DNA of 64,000 nucleotides from Shewanella salipaludis (GTDB lineage: Bacteria > Pseudomonadota > Gammaproteobacteria > Enterobacterales > Shewanellaceae), in assembly GCF_012911865.1 (NCBI RefSeq), contig NZ_JAAXYH010000012.1, positions 1 to 64,000 on the forward strand, given 5' to 3'. The position numbers were made by a program, and so were the translations under genes. This document shows positions 18,645 to 28,192 of the stretch, piece after piece (the first letter of the stretch is position 1; each line of letters starts with the position of its first letter). Below the pieces are notes generated by a model that was not told the origin of the DNA, did no database searches, and was given only the letters and a program-made list of their open reading frames with translations.

Positions 18645-19145
18645 ATGTCTAAAAATACCGGCCTTAACGCCATAGAAATGCAGTATCTGCGTCATTCCCT
18701 GAGCCTGAGCCAGGCCCAGGTTGCCGATCTCACCAAACTAACTGAAGCCGAAGTCAGCGCCTGGGAAACCGGGGAGCAGGAAGCCCCTGGATTGGCGCAG
18801 AAGAAGCTCTTGGACCTGGATGACACCATAGAGATGCAGGTACTCAACACCACGGATGGCATAGAAGAGCTATTCAAGAAAGAACCCAAGCGCCGGCTGG
18901 CGTTTGTGGTCTACCCGACCCAGGCGCTGTACAACCAATATAACCCAGAGTTCTTGAGCTCACTGCCACTGACTGAGTTGTATAACACCGCGGCCTGGCG
19001 CATCAAGAAGGAGTGCAAGCTGGTGCTGGAGGTCGATGTCAGCTTAGTGGCATTGGATGTCGAGTCTTACAAGGCCTTCCGCGAACAACAAGGCCTGAGT
19101 GAAAGCCGCGAAAGCCGTGCCAAGTGGGCGGCCACCCAACTTTAG
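18645..19145 (+). CDS. DUF4447 protein with XRE-like helix-turn-helix
   Basis: This 166-residue protein has an N-terminal helix-turn-helix-like region ([32 protein letters not shown], about 13-45, the XRE pattern) followed by a mixed domain seen in DUF4447/YdiL-like proteins. It starts 33 bases after the SUKH stop and is probably co-transcribed with it. It may be a DNA-binding regulator, but no target can be named. Confidence 0.7.
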   Translation: MSKNTGLNAIEMQYLRHSLSLSQAQVADLTKLTEAEVSAWETGEQEAPGLAQKKLLDLDDTIEMQVLNTTDGIEELFKKEPKRRLAFVVYPTQALYNQYNPEFLSSLPLTELYNTAAWRIKKECKLVLEVDVSLVALDVESYKAFREQQGLSESRESRAKWAATQL

Positions 19146-19227
19146 CCTAGCTCCGAGTAGAATGGCTGGATAGACCATAAGCCGCTCCAGCCGCTCTTCA
19201 TGAATTAACCGGCCAATAGCTTAACTG

Positions 19228-19848
19228 CTAGGCTTTGGTTTTTTCCAAGGCGCTATGCAACGCCTGGCGCTGCTGCAGCTTGTCTCTGTAGGCCGCCAAT
19301 TGCGGGGGAATTGTCTGTTCGAACAGGGTCGCCCACATTAGGGTGTGAGCCAATAGGATATCGGCGACAGTCAATTTGTCACCGAACAAGAATCCCGTCC
19401 TGGCGAAGTCACTGCTTGCCAACCAAGTTTCGGCTATGGCCGCCGCCTTATCGAATTCCCATTTTGCCACCCCAAACATGGTCTCCAGTCGCAGCTCTTC
19501 CGGCAGCGCGAACCTATGCTTACCTATGCTCCACAGGGGCTGTTCCAGCTCTGTGATGATGAAACTGACCCAACGGTGATGCAGTCCGGCCGCATGGCTG
19601 CCCGGCTGGGGTAAAAATTGCCCCTCGCCATAGCGCTCCGCCAGATATTGCATTATGGCCGCCGACTCAGTGAGCACCAGCTCGTCATCCACCAGCACGG
19701 GCACCTTGCCACAAGGGTTCAGTGCCAGAAACTCCGGCGAGCGCTGCTGCATATCGACCCGCTGAAACTGCCAGTCCAGTGCCATTTCTTCCAATAACCA
19801 GGACACGCGCAATGCCCGGCTGCGTTGGGTTCCGTATAAGGTGATCAT
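19228..19848 (-). CDS. Glutathione S-transferase family protein
   Basis: This 206-residue protein has an N-terminal thioredoxin-fold domain (MITLYGTQRSRALRVSWLLEE; NPCGKVPVLVDD; LTESAAIMQYLAERYG, the E-S pair that binds the gamma-glutamyl group) and an all-helical C-terminal domain with LTVADILLAHTLMW. The substrate is unknown. It is convergent with the DUF4447 gene and downstream of a TonB receptor terminator, so it has its own promoter. Confidence 0.88.
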   Translation of the reverse strand: MITLYGTQRSRALRVSWLLEEMALDWQFQRVDMQQRSPEFLALNPCGKVPVLVDDELVLTESAAIMQYLAERYGEGQFLPQPGSHAAGLHHRWVSFIITELEQPLWSIGKHRFALPEELRLETMFGVAKWEFDKAAAIAETWLASSDFARTGFLFGDKLTVADILLAHTLMWATLFEQTIPPQLAAYRDKLQQRQALHSALEKTKA

Positions 19849-19896
19849 AATGTGACTCCGAGTCTAAGTGAACAATGACATAGCCTAACCAAACAT

Positions 19897-19932
19897 TAAA
19901 AAAAGACTGCATCAGTGATACAGTCTTTTATT
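19897..19932 (-). terminator. Terminator of the TonB receptor gene
   Basis: The arms AAAAGACTG/CAGTCTTTT are followed on the minus strand by a T-run, 30 bases after the receptor stop. Confidence 0.82.
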
Positions 19933-19960
19933 TTCAATTAAAGTTCAACAACAAACTGAC

Positions 19961-22543
19961 TTAGAAGTTTACCGTTAACTTGGAGTAGATATAACGGCCC
20001 ATAGGGTTATGGACAGAGATCACATAACCATAGAGATCGGTATCACCATCACCGATGGCAAACGGCGGCTCTTCATCAAATACGTTGTTCACACCCAAGG
20101 TCAACTTGACAGTGTCGCTGAAGCGGTACGAACCCGACATATCCACCAGCACTTGGGAATCAACCATACGTGACTTGTTGTCTTCGAAGTCCAGTGTGCC
20201 ATCGAAATCTATGTCAGGGGTATCTTCAAACTCGCCTATGTAACTGATGTTCAGGTTAGCGGAGAAGTCATCCATCTGCCAGTTGGTGGTTGCCAGCCAG
20301 CGGTGCTGTGGAAACTTATACTCACCGGTATAGTCGAGATGATCTTTCTCGAAGCTATACAGATAGCTCCACTCCAGGCCGAACTTGAGATCACCATAGT
20401 TGTCCAGCTCCAGTCCATAGTGGGCAGAGATATCCGCACCTTGCACTTCTTGCGAGCTCAGGTTGATGAAACTTGAGTGGATAACATCGATTGGTCCCAG
20501 AGTCTGACCCGGCTGAGGCGCTAAGCGCTCACAGATAGTGCTGTTCTGATCGTTACAGTTGGCGTCATAAATAGCGCCCAGTGGCTGCTTGTCGATCTTG
20601 TTGTCCTGAGTGATGCTGAAGATATCTAAACCCATGTCAAGCTTATGGGTCGGTGCCCAAATAATGCCCACGTTCCAGGTCTCGGATTCTTCGGCATCCA
20701 GCTCCGAATTACCGGCAAATTCTGTGTTGTAATCCAATGCTTCGCAATCAACCCCATCGGCAGCGCAGCGATAGTTATCCTTAAAGAAGCTGCTCTCCTG
20801 TGAGGGGCCCAGGCCAATCTGCGCCAGAGACGGGGCACGGAAACCTGTGGACCAGGAACCGCGAGCCGTCAACTCATCCATGATGCCCCACTGGAAGGCA
20901 ATCTTGGGGTTGGTGGTGGAGCCGAAGTCGCTGTAATGGTCATAACGGCCCGCCAGCTGCAGCTCGAAGTCATCCGTCACGGGAATGGAAAACTCGACGT
21001 AGGCGGCATATTGATCACGATCAGCCGCGGCGGATACTGCTTCGGTACCGAAGATCAGTCCGCGCTGGAACTGATCGTCCGGGATGTCGCTGACATCCTC
21101 TTCGCGATATTCTGCCCCGGCTGCCATCATGATAGAGCGATCACCCAAGGTGAAGGCCTCACCCGTGATGCTGGCATCATAGGACGTCAGGTGGGATACC
21201 CCTTGACGCACCAGACTGGTGGTGATGCGATCTATGACATCCTGCGAGTTCATGGTGCCGCCGAAGGGGTTGTAGTTGCCTGCATCTATCTCGGCCTGCA
21301 GGAAGTCTGTCCTGACCCAACCCTGGTTGCGATCGCCTGTCTGCAGAGATTCGCTGCGGCCCTTCTGGAAAGAGGCTTCCCAATCCCAGTCCTTGATGGT
21401 GCCACGCAGACCGGCAACCACACGCGTGGTATCAGACTCTATGTCCCAGCGACGAGCGCCCGCATCTACGGTACGGAAACGGCCTATTTTTATATCCTTG
21501 CCGAAGGGGTTATTCGGATGACTGGCAGGCACTGTCAGTCCGGCACCTTCATCCAGAGGCGTAGGTGCCCCCCCTGCTTTGGAGGTATTGTGCTGCGCCG
21601 CCACTTCGAGGAAGGCAGTCAACTCGTCAGTAAAATTATATTCGAACTGACCTATGGCGCCGACACGCTCGGCGCTGGGAACAACCAAGTTATAAGGGCC
21701 GTAATCGAATACACAGACTTCATCATCTATGTTTTGAGCATCCGGGCACGATGGATCGACGGTCTGCACTCCATCAACATAGAAATACCCAGGAAAACCA
21801 CGGGATGAACGGAAGTCTTCACCGCCGTAGGGGCTCTGATCTGCGGTGCCGAAGCGCCCTAAATCAGTCGCGGCCAGGGTGTCGTTCTTGAAATAATCGA
21901 GAATAATTGAGGCGCTGCCCTTGTCGGACTTGGTGCCCCACACCAGGTTGGCGGTTTGTTCATCATAACCTGTGCCGCTCGCCTTGCCATAGCCAAGGTT
22001 CACCTCGATCCCCTCAATATCTTTCTTGAGGACGATGTTCACTACCCCGGCGATAGCATCAGAACCATAGATGGCCGAGGCGCCGTCTTTGAGTATGTCG
22101 ATGCGTTCGATGGCAGACACTGGAATGTTGTTGATGTCGACGAAGGAGTTAGTGATGCCTTCGGCGAATGAACTGACGGAGGCGCGCCTGCCATTGATCA
22201 ATACCAGAGTAGCATCTGGCCCCAAACCCCGAAGACTGATAGAGGCGGCACCGTTGGCGGTCGAGTCCTGGCTATTGCCCCGGGTCGAAAAGGCGCCGGC
22301 ACCGTTGGCCGGCATGCGTTCCAACAGTTGCTGCAGATTGTCGAAACCCATGTTGGCTATGTCGTCTTTGTTGATCGACTGCACAGGTGAAGGGCCTTCG
22401 AGATCGGTACGCTTGATGCGAGAGCCTGTCACTTCGATGCGTTCAACTTTCTCTTCGGCAGCGAACACAGTAGGAGCCAAGGCCATTGAGATTGCCAGCG
22501 CGCAGGCGGATGCCTGCCAATTTTGAGGTCTTTTCATATTCAT
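19961..22543 (-). CDS. TonB-dependent outer membrane receptor
   Basis: This 860-residue protein has a signal peptide (cleavage near VFAAE), a TonB-box-like VERIEVTGSRI at 33-43, a plug domain (SISLRGLGPDATLVLINGRR; DGASAIYGSDAIAGVVNI) and a C-terminal barrel ending in F (LTVNF). The SRIKRTDLEGPSPVQ pattern is typical of the large Shewanella/Alteromonas receptor group for peptides or oligosaccharides rather than siderophores; no Fur box was seen. The substrate cannot be named from context. A later start at the second Met (MKRPQ, 22537) has a GGGA upstream and is possible. Confidence 0.9.
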   Translation of the reverse strand: MNMKRPQNWQASACALAISMALAPTVFAAEEKVERIEVTGSRIKRTDLEGPSPVQSINKDDIANMGFDNLQQLLERMPANGAGAFSTRGNSQDSTANGAASISLRGLGPDATLVLINGRRASVSSFAEGITNSFVDINNIPVSAIERIDILKDGASAIYGSDAIAGVVNIVLKKDIEGIEVNLGYGKASGTGYDEQTANLVWGTKSDKGSASIILDYFKNDTLAATDLGRFGTADQSPYGGEDFRSSRGFPGYFYVDGVQTVDPSCPDAQNIDDEVCVFDYGPYNLVVPSAERVGAIGQFEYNFTDELTAFLEVAAQHNTSKAGGAPTPLDEGAGLTVPASHPNNPFGKDIKIGRFRTVDAGARRWDIESDTTRVVAGLRGTIKDWDWEASFQKGRSESLQTGDRNQGWVRTDFLQAEIDAGNYNPFGGTMNSQDVIDRITTSLVRQGVSHLTSYDASITGEAFTLGDRSIMMAAGAEYREEDVSDIPDDQFQRGLIFGTEAVSAAADRDQYAAYVEFSIPVTDDFELQLAGRYDHYSDFGSTTNPKIAFQWGIMDELTARGSWSTGFRAPSLAQIGLGPSQESSFFKDNYRCAADGVDCEALDYNTEFAGNSELDAEESETWNVGIIWAPTHKLDMGLDIFSITQDNKIDKQPLGAIYDANCNDQNSTICERLAPQPGQTLGPIDVIHSSFINLSSQEVQGADISAHYGLELDNYGDLKFGLEWSYLYSFEKDHLDYTGEYKFPQHRWLATTNWQMDDFSANLNISYIGEFEDTPDIDFDGTLDFEDNKSRMVDSQVLVDMSGSYRFSDTVKLTLGVNNVFDEEPPFAIGDGDTDLYGYVISVHNPMGRYIYSKLTVNF

Positions 22544-22614
22544 CCCTATACTCAGTAATTATTATTTTATCCAGTGACTCACAAGAATCACATTCAAGCA
22601 ACAAACACTCATAC

Positions 22615-22642
22615 AAAATAGTAGTTTAATTAACAAAGTCAA
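22615..22642 (-). promoter_or_regulatory. Promoter of the TonB receptor gene
   Basis: Minus-strand TTGACT (22637-22642) and TATTTT (22615-22620) are separated by 16 bases in A/T-rich DNA, about 70 bases upstream of the start. The rest of the 450-base gap to the Nramp-like gene shows only short dyads, such as GGTTAACC near 22668 and GATCcTGCC/GGCAGATC near 22890-22915. Confidence 0.55.
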
Positions 22643-22995
22643 TGCCTTTATCGGAACGGAAAACGGTTAACCATTGGTTATCGCGAAGTAAGTACGGCGG
22701 CGACAGTGGTTACTCAGCACAATGTGAGGGGGCAATAATCGGCAACTAAGGCATTGAAATATGCTGTGCGCCCATGGTGGGCAGGCCAGTAAAGAACCTG
22801 GCTTAGCTAAGCAGAGCCCCTTGTCCGTTATCCCGTCCGCCCGGAGAAGGCAAACAGAGTCCTATAAACAAAATTGCATAAACAGAGTTTGATCCTGCCC
22901 TGAATAAGGCAGATCCGAGTTCTGCTAACTAAATTAAGCTGTTACCCTGATGGAGTGTTTAGCGGATCAGATAGTGGCAAGCACGCATTCGGGCC

Positions 22996-24309
22996 ATGAT
23001 GCCTAACAAAGTAACAACCCTGGACTCAACACCTATGATGGATATCACCGACAAGCTGCCTGGCACCGGGCGTTACCGGCAAGCATTACCGCAACTGTTA
23101 CAGGCCATGGGCCCGGGGATATTGATGGCGGCCGCCGCCATAGGCGCTTCGCACCTGGTGGCATCCACCCGCGCAGGCGCCGAATTTGGCTGGCAGCTCG
23201 CCTGGGTGATACTGGCGGTTAATCTGTTGAAGTATCCGTTTTTTGCCGCAGGGGCACGCTATACCTCTGCCACGGGAGAAAGCCTGCTGCATGGCTACCT
23301 GAAACAAGGCAGAGCCTATCTCGGCCTGTTCACCTGCCTCAACGCCATCGCCGCCGTCGCCAGCACCGCCGGGGTCTGCATGCTCACCGCCGCCATGCTG
23401 ACCCAGTTCGTGCCACTGCCGATAGAGCTGCTTGCCTTATTGGTGTTGCTGAGTTCCCTGTTACTCCTGTTATTGGGTCACTACCGGGTGTTGGATAAGC
23501 TGTCGAAACTCATCATGCTGACCTTGACACTCACCACACTGATCGCCGTCGCCTTGGCCTGGAAAGTCGCCAGCCCTGTCCCGCCAGGATTTGTATCCCA
23601 GTCTCCCTGGCAATGGGTCCATGTGGGTTTTCTGGTGGCCATGATGGGCTGGATGCCGGCACCGATCGAAGTCAGCAGCTGGAATTCCCTGTGGCTATTG
23701 GAAAAACAAAAGATGCAGCGGGTGAGCAAGGCTCAGGCATTGCTGGACTTCAATCTGGGCTACCTGGTCACCGCCCTGCTGGCACTGGTATTTCTTGCGC
23801 TGGGCGCCCTGGTGATGCATACCAGTGGCGAACACTTCTCGGCCTCGGGCGCGCAATTTGCCAACCAGCTCATTCAGCTCTACAGCCAGGTCATGGGCAG
23901 TAACAGTCGTTATTTGATTGGCGCCGTGGCGTTTCTATGTATCTTCAGCACCACAGTGACAGTGATCGACGGCTATAGCCGCACCCTGAATATGGGCTGG
24001 CAGCTGCTGAGAAAAGCGCCCGAGTCCGGCGGTCGCCTGAATCTCATCATGCTCGGCATCTGCGCTCTCGGGCTCATGTTGATCTTGTTCTTCAAAGGAG
24101 CTCTGCTGCCACTGCTCGAATTGGTGATGACGCTGGCATTCCTGACGACAAGCGTATTTGCCTGGCTGAACTATCGGCTGATGACGGGTCCATCGATCGC
24201 CAAGGAACATAGATATGGCTTAAAAATGAAACTGTTATCTTATGTTGGCTTGGGCTATCTTTTTGGTTTTTCCGCCCTGTTCATCTATTGGAAACTGTTC
24301 ATGCAATGA
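22996..24309 (+). CDS. Nramp-family transporter homologue lacking canonical metal-site motifs
   Basis: This 437-residue protein with about 11 membrane segments aligns with the Nramp family (GPGILMAAAAIGASHLVASTRAGAEFG in TM1). The TM1 metal-binding motif DPGN is replaced by GASH (residues 50-53) and the TM6 motif MPH by MPAP (220-223). It therefore belongs to a divergent Nramp-related group whose substrate is probably not Mn2+/Fe2+ bound in the usual way; some relatives move other ions. The start is the first of two ATGs with a poor ribosome-binding site; MMDITDK (residues 14-15) is an alternative. It is divergent from the TonB receptor. Confidence 0.8.
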   Translation: MMPNKVTTLDSTPMMDITDKLPGTGRYRQALPQLLQAMGPGILMAAAAIGASHLVASTRAGAEFGWQLAWVILAVNLLKYPFFAAGARYTSATGESLLHGYLKQGRAYLGLFTCLNAIAAVASTAGVCMLTAAMLTQFVPLPIELLALLVLLSSLLLLLLGHYRVLDKLSKLIMLTLTLTTLIAVALAWKVASPVPPGFVSQSPWQWVHVGFLVAMMGWMPAPIEVSSWNSLWLLEKQKMQRVSKAQALLDFNLGYLVTALLALVFLALGALVMHTSGEHFSASGAQFANQLIQLYSQVMGSNSRYLIGAVAFLCIFSTTVTVIDGYSRTLNMGWQLLRKAPESGGRLNLIMLGICALGLMLILFFKGALLPLLELVMTLAFLTTSVFAWLNYRLMTGPSIAKEHRYGLKMKLLSYVGLGYLFGFSALFIYWKLFMQ

Positions 24310-24384
24310 AACGGCTAAGCTGCTCTTCCCCGAAGCCATGCAGGCTTTCGGCAACTTACAGGCGAGGACATGGAGCGGGTTTTC

Positions 24385-24404
24385 GGTATTCACGAGCGAA
24401 TACC
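24385..24404. repeat. Inverted repeat between the Nramp-like and DUF1456 genes
   Basis: Seven-base arms GGTATTC/GAATACC flank a six-base loop with no T-run. An AT-rich TATAAT lies 48 bases further on (24452-24457) and may be the -10 of the DUF1456 gene, without a good -35. Confidence 0.4.
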
Positions 24405-24499
24405 CCAGGCATGGCGCCAAGTATTGCTCCCGACCTCGGAAGCAATTGAGTTATAATGCCGCTTCAACCTATTAAGCGCAGCCGCGCCAAGAGAAAACC

Positions 24500-24964
24500 A
24501 TGACTAACAATGATATATTGCGCCGTTTGCGCTTCGTGTTCGATTTCAGCAATGCCAAGATGATCAAGATATTTGCCAAGGCCGGACGGGAAGTCGCTGT
24601 GGACGACCTGATTAACCTGCTGCGAAAAGAAGAGGAAGAAGGTTACCAGGCCTGTAACGACACCACATTATGTCAATTTCTCGATGGTTTGATCATAGAC
24701 AAGCGTGGCCTGAAACCCGGAGCAGAAATTCCCAAGCCTGTGTCACGCCTGAATAACAACATGACCTTCAAGAAGCTCAGGGTGGCACTGGAACTGCGCG
24801 AAGAAGACATCATCTCGACCCTGGCGCTGGCCGATGTGCAGATGTCCAAGTCCGAACTCAGTGCCCTGTTCCGCAATCCAGAGCATAAAAACTTCAAGGA
24901 ATGCGGCGATCAGATACTGCGCAATTTCATCAAGGGACTCTCCTTGAAACACAGGGGCGTCTAG
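24500..24964 (+). CDS. DUF1456 family protein (YehS-like)
   Basis: This 154-residue cytoplasmic protein is made of two similar halves: NNDILRRLRFVFDFSNAKMIKIFAKAG at 3-29 and NNNMTFKKLRVALELREEDIISTLALAD at 85-112, each followed by a short (L/S)xxxxK/RxxxxxxF helix and an FLxGLIIxKRG-type end. This internal duplication defines DUF1456 (E. coli YehS). Function unknown. It has its own terminator. Confidence 0.88.
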   Translation: MTNNDILRRLRFVFDFSNAKMIKIFAKAGREVAVDDLINLLRKEEEEGYQACNDTTLCQFLDGLIIDKRGLKPGAEIPKPVSRLNNNMTFKKLRVALELREEDIISTLALADVQMSKSELSALFRNPEHKNFKECGDQILRNFIKGLSLKHRGV

Positions 24965-24986
24965 TCTCCGCTACCGAGCATGAATG

Positions 24987-25011
24987 ACGCGGCCAATGAG
25001 CCGCGTTTTTT
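24987..25011 (+). terminator. Terminator of the DUF1456 gene
   Basis: The arms ACGCGGC/GCCGCGT are followed by TTTTT. Confidence 0.88.
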
Positions 25012-25173
25012 ATCCCCCAATAACTCAGTTTTCAAACACCTGTTCATCATTTCGACTAAAAAAAAACCGCAATTCCAGCGCCTTGGGGGCAACAAATAAA
25101 CAGGTTTCATGTTAATCTTAGCCGACTCACAGCAACCATTTCCTCAACATCAGCATTCAACCAAAGGTTACCT

Positions 25174-26862
25174 ATGGACGATAATAAACGCCCCCTGTAT
25201 CTTCCTTTTGCCGGGCCTGCGATTCTTGAAGCCCCATTGATCAACAAGGGCAGCGCTTTCACCGAAGAAGAACGCATTTTTTTTAATCTCGAAGGCCTGG
25301 TGCCTTACGTCATCGAGACCATAGAAGAGCAGGCGTCACGCGCCTATGATCAATTCAAGAGTTTCAACAACGACCTGGATAAACACATCTATCTGCGCAA
25401 CATCCAGGATACCAACGAAACCTTATTCTATCGCCTGGTGCATAACCACATCACCGAGATGATGCCCATCATCTATACCCCGACCGTCGGCCTGGCCTGT
25501 GAGCGTTTCTCGAAAAATTATCGCCGTAACCGCGGCCTGTTCGTCTCCTATCCGAACAAAGACAGGATAGATGACATACTCAACAACTCCACCCGCCACA
25601 AGGTCAAGATCATAGTAGTGACCGACGGTGAGCGCATTCTGGGACTCGGAGACCAAGGCATAGGCGGCATGGGGATCCCCATAGGCAAGCTCTCCCTCTA
25701 CACCAGCTGCGGCGGCATCAGCCCGGCCTATACCTTGCCCATCACCCTGGACGTAGGCACGGACAACCCGCAACTATTGGAAGATCCCATGTATATGGGC
25801 TGGCGTCATCCGCGCATCGGCGGCGAAGAGTATGCCGACTTCATCGAGGCCTTCATGCAGGCAGTGCATCGTCGCTGGCCCGAAGCCTTGATCCAGTTCG
25901 AAGACTTCGCTCAGAAGAATGCCATGCCTATCCTGGAACGCTACAAGGACAAGTATTGCTGCTTCAACGACGACATCCAGGGCACGGCTGCCGTTACCGT
26001 CGGCTCTCTGCTGGCCGCCTGTAAGGCCGCCAAGACTCGGCTCAGCGCCCAGCGTATCGTCTTCCTCGGCGCCGGCAGCGCAGGTTGCGGCATAGCCGAA
26101 GCCATAGTGGCGCAGATGGTATCCGAAGGCATCAGCGACCAGCAGGCACGCCAACAGGTGTTCATGGTCGATCGTTGGGGACTGTTGCAGGACAACATGC
26201 CTAACCTGCTACCATTCCAGCGTAAACTGGCTCAGAAGTGTGCCGACTTGAGCAACTGGAGCAATCCGGGCGAAAACATCTCGCTACTGGACGTAGTCAA
26301 CAACGGCAAACCAACCGTATTGATCGGCGTCTCTGGGGCTCCGGGACTCTTCACCGAAGAGATCATCCGTGCCATGCATAGCCATTGTCCGCGGCCGATT
26401 GTCTTCCCGCTGTCGAACCCCACCAGCAGGGTCGAAGCCACCCCGAAAGACATACTGCACTGGACTTCGGGCCAGGCCTTGGTTGCTACCGGCAGTCCGT
26501 TCGAACCTGTGGTAGTCGAAGATGAAACCTTCGAAATTGCCCAGTGCAACAACAGCTTCATCTTCCCAGGCATAGGTCTGGGGGTGCTGGCCTCAGGTGC
26601 CAAACACGTGTCCGATGAAATGTTGATGGCATCGAGCCGCGCCTTGGCCGAATGCTCACCACTGGCCATCGACGGTCAAGGGCCGCTGCTGCCTAACCTG
26701 GAAGACATACATACGGTCAGCAAGCATATCGCCTTCGCCGTCGGCAAGGTGGCTATCGAGCAGGGCCTGGCACTGGCCACCAGTGACGAACTCTTGTTAC
26801 AGGCCATAGAAGACAACTTCTGGAACCCTGAGTACCGCCGCTACAAGCGCACCTCTTTCTAA
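25174..26862 (+). CDS. maeA: NAD-dependent malic enzyme
   Basis: This 562-residue cytoplasmic enzyme converts L-malate to pyruvate and CO2 with reduction of NAD+. It shows the malic-enzyme N-terminal motif ([18 protein letters not shown]), [24 protein letters not shown] (active-site region), [12 protein letters not shown] (metal-binding D/E) and the nucleotide-binding [11 protein letters not shown] near residue 305. Length and sequence match E. coli MaeA (565 residues). Monocistronic with its own terminator. Confidence 0.95.
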   Translation: MDDNKRPLYLPFAGPAILEAPLINKGSAFTEEERIFFNLEGLVPYVIETIEEQASRAYDQFKSFNNDLDKHIYLRNIQDTNETLFYRLVHNHITEMMPIIYTPTVGLACERFSKNYRRNRGLFVSYPNKDRIDDILNNSTRHKVKIIVVTDGERILGLGDQGIGGMGIPIGKLSLYTSCGGISPAYTLPITLDVGTDNPQLLEDPMYMGWRHPRIGGEEYADFIEAFMQAVHRRWPEALIQFEDFAQKNAMPILERYKDKYCCFNDDIQGTAAVTVGSLLAACKAAKTRLSAQRIVFLGAGSAGCGIAEAIVAQMVSEGISDQQARQQVFMVDRWGLLQDNMPNLLPFQRKLAQKCADLSNWSNPGENISLLDVVNNGKPTVLIGVSGAPGLFTEEIIRAMHSHCPRPIVFPLSNPTSRVEATPKDILHWTSGQALVATGSPFEPVVVEDETFEIAQCNNSFIFPGIGLGVLASGAKHVSDEMLMASSRALAECSPLAIDGQGPLLPNLEDIHTVSKHIAFAVGKVAIEQGLALATSDELLLQAIEDNFWNPEYRRYKRTSF

Positions 26863-26904
26863 GCAGCCTTTTTTCTAAGCTGCCCAGCGCCGCCAAGAAA
26901 AGCA

Positions 26905-26942
26905 ACAGCCCGGTATTTGCTCGCAAATGCCGGGCTGTTTAT
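26905..26942 (+). terminator. Terminator of maeA
   Basis: A long stem with arms ACAGCCCGGTATTTGC/GCAAATGCCGGGCTGT is followed by TTTATTT, about 45 bases after the maeA stop. Confidence 0.88.
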
Positions 26943-26976
26943 TTCCTGCCGAAGCCGGTTCGGCTTAACTCGGGGC

Positions 26977-27432
26977 TCAGGGCGCCATGACCTGCTTGAA
27001 GCTGTTAAGCATGGATCTGTCGGTACGGGCCTTCTTCAACTTGCGCAGGCTCTCTTTCAGCGACTGTTCGGCCAGGCGACCGAACACACCATTGTATTCC
27101 TTCTCATCCATCGCTTCTTCCGTTTCGGCCTGATCCGCTATCTCCTGTGCCACCCGGCTCAACTGCAGCCAGGCATTGGCGATATAGAAGCCATGAAAGG
27201 CGGCCTTCTCCATTAAGCCCCTGGCACTGGCAGGCAGGGCATCCCAGGCCTTGCCAAAAGCCATGGCCCTGTCTTCGAGTAACTCATTGAACAGCCCTTG
27301 ATAGGCCTCGGCCAGGCTCTCGGGTAACTGAGCCATGGGCAAGACCTTGTTGGCCACATTAAATGCGACCTGCTCGGCAGTGTCACGATAAGATGCTGAG
27401 ACTTCACTCATAAATACACTCTGCTCACTCAT
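26977..27432 (-). CDS. Conserved hypothetical cytoplasmic protein
   Basis: This 151-residue protein is predicted to be soluble and almost entirely alpha-helical, rich in A, E and L, with no signal peptide or membrane segment. I do not recognise a family. A second ATG seven codons in (27411) is an equally plausible start. It begins 11 bases after the end of the PAP2 gene on the same strand, so the two may form an operon. Confidence 0.6.
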   Translation of the reverse strand: MSEQSVFMSEVSASYRDTAEQVAFNVANKVLPMAQLPESLAEAYQGLFNELLEDRAMAFGKAWDALPASARGLMEKAAFHGFYIANAWLQLSRVAQEIADQAETEEAMDEKEYNGVFGRLAEQSLKESLRKLKKARTDRSMLNSFKQVMAP

Positions 27433-27443
27433 AGGGTTTATGG

Positions 27444-27971
27444 TTAGAAACGACCGCTCACATAGAGGCCATAGGTGCCATTGCCGGCGATGGGGGTCAG
27501 ATTAATCCCCTTATAAGGCTGGGTAAAATACCAGCCGGCCAGGGTACCGATGGCGGCACCGGCCAAGACATCTTCGAGATAATGTTGATCGCTGGCCACC
27601 CTGGTGTAACCGACATAAGCCGCGCCTATGTAGGCGGGTAGACCATATTGCCAGCCATACCTTTGTTGTATGAAGCTGGCGGCCATGAAGCTATCGGCCG
27701 CATGCCCGGAAGGAAAGGAGTCATCACCACTGGCATCTGGCCTTTGCTTGTCGATGGCATATTTCAATCCCTCGACCACTATTCTGCTACTGACGGCGGC
27801 CTTGGAAAACTGCCAGGTCCCCTCATGGCCATCTTCGTAGACCAAGGTCGTGCCCAGTGCCGCCGCAGGGAGCAACAGATGCAGCACATCGCCCGAGGTT
27901 TCCAAGTCTCCAGCCTGGGCCAGGCCACAAGCACCCAACAAGGTTAGCCCCAATAAAATGCCTTTCAATTT
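27444..27971 (-). CDS. Exported PAP2-family phosphatase
   Basis: This protein of about 175 residues has a signal peptide (KGILLGLTLLGACGLAQA) and the three PAP2/acid-phosphatase motifs in order: KxxxxxxRP (KYAIDKQRP), PSGH (FPSGHAADS) and a (S/R)VxSxxHxxxD-type third motif (RVASDQHYLEDV). It probably dephosphorylates lipid pyrophosphates or organic phosphates in the periplasm. TTG at 27971 is chosen because GGAG lies seven bases upstream; the longest frame uses a GTG five codons earlier. The upstream region is shared with a divergent diguanylate cyclase gene. Confidence 0.82.
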   Translation of the reverse strand, partial: KLKGILLGLTLLGACGLAQAGDLETSGDVLHLLLPAAALGTTLVYEDGHEGTWQFSKAAVSSRIVVEGLKYAIDKQRPDASGDDSFPSGHAADSFMAASFIQQRYGWQYGLPAYIGAAYVGYTRVASDQHYLEDVLAGAAIGTLAGWYFTQPYKGINLTPIAGNGTYGLYVSGRF

Positions 27972-28078
27972 TAACTCCGTTAACACAGGTAAAAGAAAGC
28001 GCTTGTTATACTCTCATCCCCTGGCTAATGCAAAACCCCGCAAAACCCTCCCCAAAAGCAAACGACAACCAAAATCCA

Positions 28079-28108
28079 AACAATTGGTAACAATTGATAA
28101 CAATTGGC
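28079..28108. repeat. Three helically phased 10-bp direct repeats
   Basis: AACAATTGGT, AACAATTGAT and AACAATTGGC follow one another without gaps, each containing the palindrome CAATTG. They sit in the divergent promoter region between the PAP2 phosphatase and the TPR-GGDEF gene, close to a TACAAT (28121-28126). The exact 10-bp phase suggests a protein-binding site on one face of the helix or a DNA-bending element. Confidence 0.6.
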
Positions 28109-28192
28109 GTTGGGATTAGATACAATCCCGGCGTCATTCCTGCGGATGGCTAACCTTAATCGCTCATGAGTGTCAGACAACGGACATAGAAC

